A DNA stretch of 64,000 nucleotides, taken from the NCBI GenBank assembly GCA_947451525.1, contig CANFZM010000002.1, forward strand, positions 1 to 64,000, written 5' to 3'. Below are positions 25,961 to 35,506 of this stretch, piece by piece. Source of the stretch: Flavobacteriaceae bacterium (GTDB lineage Bacteria; Bacteroidota; Bacteroidia; Flavobacteriales; Flavobacteriaceae). Positions within the stretch are counted from its first letter, which is position 1; every line of letters begins with the position of its first letter. Below the pieces are notes generated by a model that saw only the letters and a list, made by a program, of their open reading frames with translations, ran no database searches and was not told where the DNA came from. The translations under genes and the position numbers were made by a program.

Positions 25961-27988
25961 ATGAACAATTCCACTATAGTTTTACTACTTCTATCCGTTG
26001 TAATAGCAGGTGGTTTGTCTTATTTTCAATATTTCTTCAAAGCCAAAAGCAGGTCGAATACGACTAAACTTTTGGCTTTTTTACGTTTTCTAACTATTTT
26101 CGGATTGTTATTGTTATTGATAAACCCAATTGTAAGCCGAAGCACTTTTGAAACTATAAAAACCCCTTTGCCAATTGTGGTAGATAATTCGAGTTCCATT
26201 ATAGATTTAAAAGCGACTCAAGTTGCACAAGAAGTTTATGAAAAACTAAATTCCAATTCCGATTTAAAGAATAAGTTTGATGTACAAACCTACCGTTTTG
26301 ACTCCGAATTTCAATCGGCGGAAGCCTTTGATTTTAAAGGTAAACAAACCAATTTGGATGCTGTAGCAGAAAATTTAAAAAGCATTTATAAAAATCGTTC
26401 CTTTCCAACGGTATTAATTTCCGATGGAAACCAAACCACAGGTTCGGATTATGTTTTTAGTTTTGATGCTGCTAATAAAGTCTATCCTTTAGTAGTAGGA
26501 GATACCACTACTTATTTGGATTTGAAAATCAATACCATTAACGTTAATAAGTATGCCTTCCATAAGAATAAATTTCCTGTAGAAGTATTTTTACAATACG
26601 CAGGAACTAAATCGGTAACGGCTAAATTTTCAATTACCCAAGGAAACGAAGTGCTTACAACTCAAAGTGTTTCCTTTTCTCCATCTAAAAAATCGGAAGT
26701 AATAAATGTATTATTACCTGCAGATAAATCGGGATTGCAAATTTATAATGCTAAAATTTCTTCTTCGGAAACAGAAAAAAACACCTATAATAATTCTAAG
26801 AAATTTGCTGTAGAAGTTATCGATCAAAAATCGGAAATCGCTTTAATATCAGCAATTAATCATCCCGATTTAGGTGCTTTAAAACGCGCCATTGAAACTA
26901 ATGCACAACGAAAGGTAACCATACTTAAACCAAATCAAGTCAATAGTTTAAATAATTACAATGTTTTAATTTTATACCAACCAACTGCCGAATTCAAGTC
27001 GGTATTGGAAGCCAATAAAAATCTTAAAATAAATACCTTTATCCTTACAGGAAATAAAACTGATTTTGGATTCTTAAACCAACAACAAGCAGACTTTGAA
27101 TTTAAAATGTCTTCCCAAAAAGAAGATTATTTATCCAATTTCAATACTGATTTTAATGTGTTTGCCACCGAAAATATTGGTTTTGAAAATTTCCCACCTT
27201 TAGAAAATCCTTATGGAACTATTTCTGCTAAGCCTAATGTTTCGGTATTGCTTACTTCTAGCATTAGAAATGTATCTACCAACGCCCCATTATTAGCATT
27301 TACAGATACTTCAGGTAAACGTAGTGCTTATTTATTTGGTGAAAATATCTGGAAATGGCGTGCCGAAAGTTTTATTAGTAAAAAATCTTTTGAAGCATTT
27401 GATGTTTTCATGGATAAAATCATTCAATTTTTGGCATCGAACGATTCTAAAAAATCGTTAATAGTAAACCACGAACGATTTTATAATTCGGGGGATGCTT
27501 TGGAGATAACAGCGCAATATTTCAATAAGAATTACGAATTGGATGAAAAAGCACGTTTAACAATAGCCGTTACCAATACCAAAACGAAGCAAGTTAAGAA
27601 ATACGATTTATTAAAAACTACCTCTAATTTTAAAGTAAACCTTGACGGATTGGCACCCGGAAGTTATTCTTTTTCGGTGAAAGAATTGAATTCTAATGCT
27701 AGTTATTCGAGTACTTTTGAAGTCATTGATTTTGATATTGAAAAACAATTTGTCAATCCAGATGTAGCAAAACTGAAACAATTGGCATCCCAAACCAAAG
27801 GTACCGTTTATGTTCCAAATCAAGTGGATGCACTTATAAAAGTATTGCTTGACAATGCCGATTATAAAGCGGTACAGAAAGCCGTAGTCCAAAAAACACC
27901 ATTAATCGATTGGTATTGGTTGCTAGTTCTTATTACTATAACACTGGCTAGCGAATGGTTTATTAGGAAATATAATGGGTTATTATAA
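25961..27988 (+). CDS. Membrane protein with VWA-like domain
   Basis: 675 residues with two N-terminal transmembrane helices (TIVLLLLSVVIAGGLSYF and LLAFLRFLTIFGLLLLLI), a VWA-like domain opening with PIVVDNSSSI (a MIDAS-type DxSxS), FPTVLISDGNQTTGSD, a large extracytoplasmic region and a C-terminal helix near the end (WYWLLVLITITLASEWF). This architecture resembles the BatA/BatB and glutamine-amidotransferase-like membrane proteins common in Bacteroidetes, which may bind partners in the periplasm. Precise role unknown. It ends 10 bp from the convergent mgtA-type gene. Confidence 0.78.
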   Translation: MNNSTIVLLLLSVVIAGGLSYFQYFFKAKSRSNTTKLLAFLRFLTIFGLLLLLINPIVSRSTFETIKTPLPIVVDNSSSIIDLKATQVAQEVYEKLNSNSDLKNKFDVQTYRFDSEFQSAEAFDFKGKQTNLDAVAENLKSIYKNRSFPTVLISDGNQTTGSDYVFSFDAANKVYPLVVGDTTTYLDLKINTINVNKYAFHKNKFPVEVFLQYAGTKSVTAKFSITQGNEVLTTQSVSFSPSKKSEVINVLLPADKSGLQIYNAKISSSETEKNTYNNSKKFAVEVIDQKSEIALISAINHPDLGALKRAIETNAQRKVTILKPNQVNSLNNYNVLILYQPTAEFKSVLEANKNLKINTFILTGNKTDFGFLNQQQADFEFKMSSQKEDYLSNFNTDFNVFATENIGFENFPPLENPYGTISAKPNVSVLLTSSIRNVSTNAPLLAFTDTSGKRSAYLFGENIWKWRAESFISKKSFEAFDVFMDKIIQFLASNDSKKSLIVNHERFYNSGDALEITAQYFNKNYELDEKARLTIAVTNTKTKQVKKYDLLKTTSNFKVNLDGLAPGSYSFSVKELNSNASYSSTFEVIDFDIEKQFVNPDVAKLKQLASQTKGTVYVPNQVDALIKVLLDNADYKAVQKAVVQKTPLIDWYWLLVLITITLASEWFIRKYNGLL

Positions 27989-27998
27989 TATTTATTTT

Positions 27999-30521
27999 CT
28001 ACGATTCACTTTTATATCTCTTAAAAAACCAAACCTTCAATAAATCGGCTGTAATTATATAAGCAGCGACAATTAATAGCATTGCGCCTAACTGAAATAA
28101 GGGTAAAGGAACCAGTCCTACTTCTTTTGCTAACGGAATATACGGAAGTCCAAGTGTAAGAATAAAGCCCAAAATACTCAATAGAAATAAGTATTTCCCT
28201 GGTTTGCTCTTAAAGAAATTCTTGTGGGTTCGAATGATGAAAAGAATGAATAATTCGGTCAAAATAGATTCTATAAACCACCCAGTTTGGAAAGCCGATT
28301 CTTTTACTTTCAAGACATACAATAATGTACAAAAAGTTAGTACATCAAATATGGAACTGTGAATACCAAAAATCACCATATAATTTCGGATGAATTTTAA
28401 ATTCCATTTTCCAGGTCTAGACAGTTGTTCTTCATCTACATTATCCGATGCTACGGTAAGATAAGGAAAATCGGTAATGAAATTAGTTAGTAATATTTGC
28501 TTCGGTAACATTGGCAAAAAGGGCAATACCAACGATGCAATTGCAACGCTAAACATATTTCCAAAAGTGGAACCTGTATTTATAAAAATATATTTTAGAG
28601 TGTTGGCAAATGTTTTTCTGCCTTCTACAATTCCTTCTACCAGCACCATTAAGTTTTTCTCCATTAAAACAAAATCGGCTGCTTCTCTGGCAACATCCAC
28701 TGCATTTTCTACCGATATCCCAACATCGGCAGCAGTTAGCGCAGCCACATCGTTAATACCATCGCCCATATAGGCAACCGTATAACTTTTTCGTAATGCT
28801 TGAATGATTCGCTCTTTTTGTTGGGGCTCCACTTCTGCAAAAATGTGGATTTTTTTCACCAATTGCTTTAATGCTTCCGGACTAGTTTTTAATAGTTCGT
28901 TGCCGGTCATAATTCTAGGCTCTTTAATTCCGATACTTAATGCAATAGATTGTGCAATATTTCTATTATCACCAGTGATAATTTTCAGACCTACTTTAAG
29001 TTTTTTTAACTCGTCAATAGTTTCAATAATGCCACTTTTCACTGGATCTTGCAATAATATAAACCCCATAAATACCATTTCTACTTCGTCTTCCTTAGTG
29101 ATAATAGTATCGGTAGTTATGTTTTTACTGCAAATGGCAATTACTCGCAAACCACTTTTTCCGTAGTTTTCAAACTTGGTTTGTAAATCGGGTAGGTGAG
29201 TAGAAATAGCCTCAATAGAACTTTCGCTGGTTTTTATTTGGGTGCAAATTTGTATAATTTCCGAAAAGGCACCTTTACTAATTAATAATTTTTCAGAAGG
29301 AGTAGCAACTGCAATACTAAGACGTTTTCGAATAAAATCATACGGAACTTCGCCTATTTTAGTCACTTCAAGTTTTGCACTAGGAGCCAATTGTTTCAGC
29401 GCTTCATCAATAGGATTGGTATAGCCGGTTTCAAAAGTAGCATTCCAATAGGCCAACGTTTTAACTTCTTCACTTTCTTCTCCAAGTCCATTTACAAGGC
29501 CAACCACCTTAATCATCCCCTCGGTAATGGTGCCCGTTTTATCGGTACAAAGCAAATTAACTTCACCCAGATTTTGAATGGAAGATAATTTTTTTACAAT
29601 CACTTTTTTCTCCAACATTCGTTTAGCACCCGTACTCATTGCAATGGTGGTAATGGCTGGCAATAATTCGGGAGCCATTCCAACGGCTAATGCCAAAGCA
29701 AATAATGCCGATTCGATGACACTTTTATGATTAACTAAATTTACTACTAAGATAAATACAGAAAGCACTAAGGTGATTTTCATTAAAAAGAAACCAAAAT
29801 CTTTAATTCCCTTTTCAAAAGTGGTTTCTATAGTTGTAGAAGCACTTTGGGCTATAGAGCCAAAAATAGTGTCTTTGCCGGTGTGAATTACTAATGCTGT
29901 TCCCTTGCCACTAACTACGTTGGTTCCTTCCCAAAGACAATTGGTTCTTTTGGATAATTCGGTAGAAATATCTAGTTCTCCCACTTCTTTCCGAATAGGA
30001 TACGATTCTCCAGTTAAACTTGCTTCATTAGCATTCAGTTCGTTGGACTCTATTAGTAAACAATCGGCTGGAATCCTATCGCCTGCTTGAAATGAAATAA
30101 CATCGCCAACTACTATGGTAGAGGAATCTATTTTCTCCAGTTTACCATCTCTAAAAACAGTACTTTTTAAGGAAATCATCGATTGTAGTTGTTCAACAAC
30201 TTTACTGGCATTTCGTTCTTGGTAAAAACTTAAGATACCTGTAGATAATACAATAAACAATATAATAAATACGTCGGAAGTATCTCCTAAAAAAGCCGAT
30301 AAAACCACTGCTCCTAAAAGTAATAGCATCAACGGACTTTTAAATTGACCCAGAAAAAGAATACAATCTTTAACAAATCTTGAACGTACTTTTGTAATTC
30401 CACTTGCTTGTAAATACAATTTATGTGCAACCGCTTGCGATAATCCGTTGGCAGAAGAATTTAATTTTTTGTACCAATAGGAGGTAGGGTTGTTCCAAAA
30501 ATTAGAGTCTGTTGGTGTCAT
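27999..30521 (-). CDS. mgtA: Magnesium-translocating P-type ATPase
   Basis: P3B-type ATPase that imports Mg2+ across the inner membrane. The 840 residues have the actuator motif TGES (170-173), the phosphorylated aspartate D327 in CTDKTGT, the hinge GDGINDVAAL, and the MgtA-type membrane segment GMAPELLPAI. C-terminal helices include FITDFPYLTVASDNVD, characteristic of this subfamily. It is monocistronic; I see no clear Mg-sensing leader in the 300 bp upstream. Confidence 0.94.
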   Translation of the reverse strand: MTPTDSNFWNNPTSYWYKKLNSSANGLSQAVAHKLYLQASGITKVRSRFVKDCILFLGQFKSPLMLLLLGAVVLSAFLGDTSDVFIILFIVLSTGILSFYQERNASKVVEQLQSMISLKSTVFRDGKLEKIDSSTIVVGDVISFQAGDRIPADCLLIESNELNANEASLTGESYPIRKEVGELDISTELSKRTNCLWEGTNVVSGKGTALVIHTGKDTIFGSIAQSASTTIETTFEKGIKDFGFFLMKITLVLSVFILVVNLVNHKSVIESALFALALAVGMAPELLPAITTIAMSTGAKRMLEKKVIVKKLSSIQNLGEVNLLCTDKTGTITEGMIKVVGLVNGLGEESEEVKTLAYWNATFETGYTNPIDEALKQLAPSAKLEVTKIGEVPYDFIRKRLSIAVATPSEKLLISKGAFSEIIQICTQIKTSESSIEAISTHLPDLQTKFENYGKSGLRVIAICSKNITTDTIITKEDEVEMVFMGFILLQDPVKSGIIETIDELKKLKVGLKIITGDNRNIAQSIALSIGIKEPRIMTGNELLKTSPEALKQLVKKIHIFAEVEPQQKERIIQALRKSYTVAYMGDGINDVAALTAADVGISVENAVDVAREAADFVLMEKNLMVLVEGIVEGRKTFANTLKYIFINTGSTFGNMFSVAIASLVLPFLPMLPKQILLTNFITDFPYLTVASDNVDEEQLSRPGKWNLKFIRNYMVIFGIHSSIFDVLTFCTLLYVLKVKESAFQTGWFIESILTELFILFIIRTHKNFFKSKPGKYLFLLSILGFILTLGLPYIPLAKEVGLVPLPLFQLGAMLLIVAAYIITADLLKVWFFKRYKSES

Positions 30522-30568
30522 AATCGTAGTTTAAGATTAAATTAAAAAAGGATTAAATAAACTGTAAT

Positions 30569-30658
30569 TTACGCTTTTTTCTCCATTTCGCGTACAATAC
30601 TAATGATTTTCTCCAATCTATTAATTTTCATAGAATGGACTAGTATTGTAAATGCGTC
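30569..30658 (-). pseudogene. Truncated DUF1003 gene remnant (3' end only)
   Basis: The minus strand encodes 29 in-frame residues ending ...SMKINRLEKIISIVREMEKKA and a stop, matching the C-terminus of the intact DUF1003 protein at 38238-38654 (SMEVDKLDKIIRMLEEMEKKA). No upstream part of the gene remains: beyond this point the frame is closed and the sequence is unrelated. This marks a break point at the edge of the accessory island. The rest of 30522-30823 holds no gene. Confidence 0.75.
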
Positions 30659-30677
30659 AATTTAATTGTAGTATTCT

Positions 30678-30721
30678 TATCCATAGAAGAAACTTATCCG
30701 AGTTATCGGTGTCTATCTGGG
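30678..30721. repeat. Short direct repeat, copy 1 (island edge)
   Basis: TATCCATAGAAGAAACTTAT and the following CCGAGTTATC resemble TATCTATAGAAGGGGCATAT and CCGAGCTATC at 31889-31922. The two copies enclose the membrane-protein gene and its upstream region. Confidence 0.55.
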
Positions 30722-30823
30722 ATGGCTATTTATACTCGAAAAAATAACTACATATCGCTCAATTTAAAAAGTTGTTGATAACTTTAAATGCTTTACATAG
30801 GAATGGCTGTTGGCAGTAGTTTA

Positions 30824-31615
30824 TTATTTTTTTAATAATGGTCCTATTTCTTCTGTTTTTATTGATAAAGGTTCGTTTTCAGAAAATTTCACAAGTAATA
30901 AAGTATCTGATATTTCTTTTGTTTTTCTATTGAATTTTGCACAAACAAATATATCATTGTATTTTTTAAGAATTACAGTATTTTCTTTTGTTGAAATTGT
31001 TTGAAATGTTTTTTGTTTAGTTGCTTCTGCATCTCCAAAGAAAAAACAAAAAAAGGGTATCATTAGTAATATAAAAATAAAGTTAGTTTCTTTTTCGTCA
31101 AATTTTTGCAACAAATTTGATAATAAATAGTATTTTCCTCCATTAGGTCTTTCATCTTCAATTTGTTGAAGTTTTTCTTTTAAACTTTTCTTTTTACGTA
31201 TTAAAAAAAGAAATGGAATACCCCAAGTTAATAAGTTTACGAGCAATGCAAAAATCAAAAAGTAAATTAAAATTCTCCAACTAAAAGGATATATAATAAG
31301 CATCAATATTCCAATAACTACAATGATACCATTTAATAAATTTATGCCTTTTAAATGTTTTTTATTTTCATTTTTGACTGCATTAAAGAATGGAAGTGAT
31401 AAGCCTAAAATATTAACACTAGAAAATAGAATCCCAAAAAGTGAAGTTGCAAAAATCAATATTGTTGTTAAGCAAGGTTCAATTAAATATTTAGGAATTC
31501 CAAAATGATTGCAATATCCAAATTCATATTCAAAAGTTATAAAATAAATATAAGCTGGAATAATAGCAATCAAAATTGTTGCATCTATAATTTTTTTTTG
31601 CTTATTTTCTTCCAT
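30824..31615 (-). CDS. Multi-pass membrane protein of unknown function
   Basis: 263 residues with about five hydrophobic segments in the first 150 residues (ATILIAIIPAYIYFITFEY, IEPCLTTILIFATSLFGILF, IIVVIGILMLIIYPF, LIYFLIFALLVNLL), a charged loop with KKKSLKEKLQQIEDE, one further helix (FIFILLMIPFFCFFFG), and a C-terminal beta-rich tail. No family is recognised. It lies in the island between 14-bp inverted repeats (TTGGCAGTAGTTTA at 30812-30825 and TAAATTACTGCCAA at 31641-31654), and its upstream region is nearly identical to that of the gene at 35507-36526. Confidence 0.7.
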   Translation of the reverse strand: MEENKQKKIIDATILIAIIPAYIYFITFEYEFGYCNHFGIPKYLIEPCLTTILIFATSLFGILFSSVNILGLSLPFFNAVKNENKKHLKGINLLNGIIVVIGILMLIIYPFSWRILIYFLIFALLVNLLTWGIPFLFLIRKKKSLKEKLQQIEDERPNGGKYYLLSNLLQKFDEKETNFIFILLMIPFFCFFFGDAEATKQKTFQTISTKENTVILKKYNDIFVCAKFNRKTKEISDTLLLVKFSENEPLSIKTEEIGPLLKK

Positions 31616-31652
31616 AAATTTGATTTTCAGTTTTTGTGGTTAAATTACTGCC

Positions 31653-31744
31653 AACGTCAGTTCGTCTAAAAAACCTAAATTTTCATAAGAACTCACCTTA
31701 ATTAAAATCAAATATACTACTTTTTAGCAAGGATAAAAAGATAA
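31653..31744 (-). repeat. Repeated upstream region R1
   Basis: About 92 bp that recur at 36568-36658 with only a few differences. Read on the minus strand it includes a -7 box TATATTTG (31709-31716) followed by a roughly 90-base leader ending GACGAACTGACGTTG. It lies 38 bp before the start of the 263-aa membrane protein. The remaining part of 31616-31930 contains a short direct repeat but no gene. Confidence 0.85.
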
Positions 31745-31888
31745 ATTATAAATTAGGGTTTGTGATGAATTGCAAAACAATTGCTTAAAAAGAGCTTTAA
31801 AACCGTTGTAAAAACCATAAAAAGTAAGCCAAAGTATCTTTAGATACTTTTTGATTAGATTATGGTCAATGAGGTATGCAATTTTGCC

Positions 31889-31922
31889 TATCTATAGAAG
31901 GGGCATATCCGAGCTATCTGGG
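31889..31922. repeat. Short direct repeat, copy 2 (island)
   Basis: Imperfect match to 30678-30721 (TATC-ATAGAAG...TATCCGAG-TATC). It lies just beyond the 3' end of the restriction-methylation gene. Confidence 0.5.
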
Positions 31923-31930
31923 TTTTATTC

Positions 31931-34900
31931 TTAAATCTCTATTTTATCAATTTCTTTCATTAATCTATCCGTTTCTGTAAGTGCTACAATTATCTTTTGA
32001 TAATGAAAAATGTCATCAAAATTTAAGGTGTTGCCTTTTCTATCTTTCAGCCATTTTTGTGCGGGTTGATAACCACCAATATAAAAATTCCAAGCCACAT
32101 TGGGAACATTGTCAAAATATTGGGTTTCGTTGATGTAAACACGCCCGGTTTTGTCCTGCTGACGTAAGGAAGCATCCCACTCGATTGGATTTTCTTTATG
32201 CGATTCCTCCTGCGTCGGAAGGACAAAATGCGGTTTTTCAACGTTGTTATCGCCAATTACATTAAATTGTGTGATATAATTTTCTACAACACTACTTTCT
32301 AATAAATGAATTTCTCGAATTTTCGAACCTAATGCTACCAATTGCCAAAACGTAGTTGCATCTTTTGGATAAGGAATTTTAGGAAAATCTATTTTTAAAA
32401 ATTCTTTGTATTTTTCTCTGTAAGTAGGCGAGTGCAACACCGCATAAATATAATCGAGAATATCAATAGGAGCGAAATTGTTTTCGGGTTTCGGGTTTCG
32501 AGTTTCGGGTTTCTCAACAATAAATTCTAAACCTAAACCTTTGGCAATTTGAGTAACAATTTCAGGTTTTAAATTTGGTTTTCGGATTTCGTCAATTTCT
32601 GTAGAAAGTTGCCCATTGGTTTCTGGATAAAGATATAGTGGAAAAGTATTAACACTATCTAATGAAGAAACTAAATTTTTATCTGTTATTTGCTTGCTTA
32701 AAAAATAATTATGAGAATTAATTGAACGTCCATTTTTATTTAAGTTTAAAGCAATATTCTGTTTTTTTATAAAATGACACATTACTTTTTCTCTTGCTCT
32801 TTCAAGCAATTTGGTATCATAATAAACAAATTTTAAATCAAAAGGTCGGTAAGATAATTGTTTAATTAAATCAGGATTTCCACTAATATTGTAAAATTCA
32901 TTTACATTTTTTAGTAATGTATTTTTATTTTCATTTACAAGAATGATATCTTTTGAAGTTACAATTCCAACATTGTTTAATATGAATAAATCATTTATTG
33001 AAAATCCTTTGTTGTAATTATCTTGTTCTTTAAAATCTTTTTTTACAAAAAAATAATTTGGTGCATCATTTGGTAATTCTTTATAATCAATTGAATTTAT
33101 TGAATTTTCATTTAAAAAATCATATTTAAACTCTCTTTTTCCATACAAATCATAATGAAATACTGTTCCTAATTCATTTGGTTTTTTATTTCCTGTTTTT
33201 ACAAATAAATTTATAGAAACACCTTGCATAATATCAAATACGTTTATATCAGCAGAACCGTCTGGCGCGCTTTCTTTTTTAGTTGAATTTCCGTGCAAAT
33301 CTATTGTGTAAATTTTGTCGTAGGTTTTTAGCAAATTCCAACGCATTCCTCTAAAAGTAGGATTGTCTAAAAATCCGTGAGGATTAATAAAAGCCAAAAC
33401 GCCACTTCCATTTTTTTCGATATAATGCTGACTGTAACGAATAAATTTTACATAATCGTCATTTATTGCTTTTGAATTTTGTTCTTTTAATTTTTCTTTT
33501 CCGCCTGGCTCTTTTTTGTAATCGTCCATTAGTTTCATAACCCATTCGCCTTTGTTGGCGCTTTCGCCACTATAAGGTGGATTTCCAATAATGCACATTA
33601 CTGGCGTGTCGCGTTTTATATAATTGGCTTCGTTGGCTTCACTACTCAACCAATTGGCAAAAAGCGTTCCTGTGTCAGGATGGCTTTCTTCTAAACTATT
33701 GGTTAAATAGATGCGAAAACGTTGGTCTTTGGTTGGTTTATAGCCTGTTTCGGTAAGCAATAAATCCATTTGCAAATGTGCCATTGCATAACTAGCCATT
33801 AGCAATTCAAAACCGTTTAATCTTGGCAATAAGTGTGTTTCTATATAATTGCTCCAAATGCCTTGTTGACCACCAAATTTTTTGTGAATGTGTTTTACAA
33901 CTTCTGCCAAGAAAGTTCCTGTTCCTGTTGCAGGATCCAGAATTTGCACTTTGTGTACTTCTTCTTCAACGGTTCTTATATTGTCTTTGAAACGTTTGTC
34001 TGTAGCTTGCAGGTTTACTTTTATTTTGGTTTTGCTTGTGTCTGCCAAACCTTGAGGCAAATCAAACTCGGTTTTAAGAATATCATCAACAGCACGAACA
34101 ATAAAATTTACTACAGGTTTTGGTGTGTACCAAACACCTTTTGCTTTTCGGAGTTTTGGGTCGTATTCGCTCAAAAAAGTTTCATAAAAATGGATGATTG
34201 GATCTTCCATTTTGGTGCTTTTTCCGTAACTTTTTAGAATTTCGGCAACATTACAAGCCAAGAAAACATCCACTAGACTATCAACAACCCATTTAATACG
34301 GTCGTCAATATCTGGACCTGCAATATAACCAAACAATTTTCTTAAAAATGGATTTGATTTTGGTATTAATTCAGCCGCTTCTTGACGTGAAAAAGTAGGC
34401 AACGTTGGGTCGTGCAAACGTGCGCAAAACATTCCGTAAGCAATAGTTTGCGCATACACATCAGCAAAACCTTTGGGTGTAATGTCGTGAATTAGTATTT
34501 CTTTAAAAGCGTTCATTTGGTCTTTCAGCGTACTATCTTCCTCTTTATTTTCGTCATTTGTTAATGCTTCATCAATAATATCGGCTAGTAAACGTGCTTT
34601 ACTAGCCATCATTTCGGCAAGTTTTTTAGAACTTTTAATAGTTTGACCAACGTGTAAACAAAAGTTTTTGATAAGATTGGTAAAGGAGGTGAAGTTTTCG
34701 GGTAATGCTTTTATTTCGCCATTTACTATTTCTGCAATGGCAATTTTAGTTATAAGAACATCGTTTAGATAAAAATGAAAATCAATATAATCAGTAAAGA
34801 TTAAATTTTCTAGCGATTTTTTATAGCGATCAAATTGTTCTTTGTTCCCTGTTTTTTTTGCTCCTGATAAATCTTTGTCGCCAACATCTTTAGCTTCAAT

Positions 34901-35098
34901 AAATCCAAACGGAATATCTTTTCTCGTTAGCACATAATCGGGGGCACCACACGAAATTCTTTTAGGCTCGTTGGTTGCCGTAATGTTTGGAACAATACTT
35001 TCTAAAAGTTGTTTTAAATCGCCACGATACGTATGCTCTGTTGCAGTACCTCGTTTATAGGCTTGATTTATATTGGAAATGTATTGTTCTAAAGTCAT
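31931..35098 (-). CDS. Large restriction-modification enzyme (type IIG/ISP-like)
   Basis: 1055-residue single-chain restriction and DNA methylation enzyme. The N-terminal region (about 1-110) has an Mrr-like PD-(D/E)xK nuclease pattern: GAPDYVL followed by FGFIEAKDVG. The N6-adenine methyltransferase core has motif I DPATGTGTFLAEV (near 387) and motif IV GNPPYSGES (near 503). The C-terminal third should carry target recognition and ends with INETQYFDNVPNVAWNFYIGGYQPAQKWLKDRKG. No helicase domain is visible, unlike full type ISP enzymes, so it looks like a type IIG-style enzyme. A palindromic repeat (residues about 957-983) and a heptanucleotide repeat (about 862-872) are inserted in frame. 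Confidence 0.85.
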   Translation of the reverse strand: MTLEQYISNINQAYKRGTATEHTYRGDLKQLLESIVPNITATNEPKRISCGAPDYVLTRKDIPFGFIEAKDVGDKDLSGAKKTGNKEQFDRYKKSLENLIFTDYIDFHFYLNDVLITKIAIAEIVNGEIKALPENFTSFTNLIKNFCLHVGQTIKSSKKLAEMMASKARLLADIIDEALTNDENKEEDSTLKDQMNAFKEILIHDITPKGFADVYAQTIAYGMFCARLHDPTLPTFSRQEAAELIPKSNPFLRKLFGYIAGPDIDDRIKWVVDSLVDVFLACNVAEILKSYGKSTKMEDPIIHFYETFLSEYDPKLRKAKGVWYTPKPVVNFIVRAVDDILKTEFDLPQGLADTSKTKIKVNLQATDKRFKDNIRTVEEEVHKVQILDPATGTGTFLAEVVKHIHKKFGGQQGIWSNYIETHLLPRLNGFELLMASYAMAHLQMDLLLTETGYKPTKDQRFRIYLTNSLEESHPDTGTLFANWLSSEANEANYIKRDTPVMCIIGNPPYSGESANKGEWVMKLMDDYKKEPGGKEKLKEQNSKAINDDYVKFIRYSQHYIEKNGSGVLAFINPHGFLDNPTFRGMRWNLLKTYDKIYTIDLHGNSTKKESAPDGSADINVFDIMQGVSINLFVKTGNKKPNELGTVFHYDLYGKREFKYDFLNENSINSIDYKELPNDAPNYFFVKKDFKEQDNYNKGFSINDLFILNNVGIVTSKDIILVNENKNTLLKNVNEFYNISGNPDLIKQLSYRPFDLKFVYYDTKLLERAREKVMCHFIKKQNIALNLNKNGRSINSHNYFLSKQITDKNLVSSLDSVNTFPLYLYPETNGQLSTEIDEIRKPNLKPEIVTQIAKGLGLEFIVEKPETRNPKPENNFAPIDILDYIYAVLHSPTYREKYKEFLKIDFPKIPYPKDATTFWQLVALGSKIREIHLLESSVVENYITQFNVIGDNNVEKPHFVLPTQEESHKENPIEWDASLRQQDKTGRVYINETQYFDNVPNVAWNFYIGGYQPAQKWLKDRKGNTLNFDDIFHYQKIIVALTETDRLMKEIDKIEI
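32149..32228. repeat. Palindromic repeat inside the R-M reading frame
   Basis: The left arm starts TTTTGTCCTGCTGACGTAAG; the right arm is GCGATTCCTCCTGCGTCGGA followed by AGGACAAAA. The right arm matches 23651-23679 (GTGATTCCTCCTTTGTCGGA then ATGACAAAA). Its translation (LPTQEESHKENPIEWDAS) looks foreign in an otherwise conserved C-terminal region. Confidence 0.8.
32481..32516. repeat. Heptanucleotide tandem repeat in the R-M gene
   Basis: Four near-perfect TTCGGGT units (one TTCGAGT) encode the minus-strand peptide KPETRNPKPE. The unit length of 7 is not a multiple of 3, so loss or gain of single units would shift the frame. Confidence 0.85.
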
Positions 35099-35127
35099 TT
35101 AAAAAGTATTTTAGCAAATATAAATAA

Positions 35128-35155
35128 TTGGTAATGATTATTTTCGTTATATTTG
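35128..35155 (+). promoter_or_regulatory. Promoter of the small two-helix membrane protein
   Basis: TTG (35128-35130), a 17-bp spacer and TATATTTG (35148-35155) form a good Bacteroidetes promoter 18 bp before the ATG at 35174. It is divergent from the restriction-methylation gene. Confidence 0.7.
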
Positions 35156-35173
35156 AAATTAAACATACTAAAA

Positions 35174-35341
35174 ATGGAAAAATACAAATACAAACCAACC
35201 AAATTATTTTATTTTCTAATTGGAAGTTTGCTGGTTTCCATACTAATTTCTCCGATTGCTTTTGGTATTGTTTTCGGAATTTGGTTTTTTGTTGCTTTGA
35301 TAAATTGGGCGAACAAAATAAACAAAGAAAATAATTGTTAA
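35174..35341 (+). CDS. Small two-helix membrane protein
   Basis: 55 residues: a basic N-terminus (MEKYKYKPTK) and one long or two short transmembrane helices (LFYFLIGSLLVSILISPIAFGIVFGIWFFVALI), then a charged tail. The track start at 35153 overlaps the -7 box, so I use the ATG at 35174. It is divergent from the R-M gene and has its own promoter. Function unknown; small hydrophobic proteins next to restriction systems can be accessory or immunity components, which is speculation here. Confidence 0.6.
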   Translation: MEKYKYKPTKLFYFLIGSLLVSILISPIAFGIVFGIWFFVALINWANKINKENNC

Positions 35342-35506
35342 TTATCTATCTTTAGTCTATTTTTATGTGGTTCGCAGATATTATATAAGCTATTTATTCT
35401 CAATATTGTGCTTACAGATAGGAACAAAATTTAGTTTCAAAATCACCAATTCTGATAAATCCCAAGCCCCGCAATTTCTTGTAGGAACTGCTGTAGTATG
35501 CAGGCT

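Noticed and set aside
30810-31004. 64-aa plus-strand ORF near the island edge
   Set aside because: Antisense to the 3' end of the 263-aa membrane protein and without a promoter.
33833-34237. 134-aa plus-strand ORF inside the R-M gene
   Set aside because: Shadow of the strongly supported minus-strand methyltransferase core.
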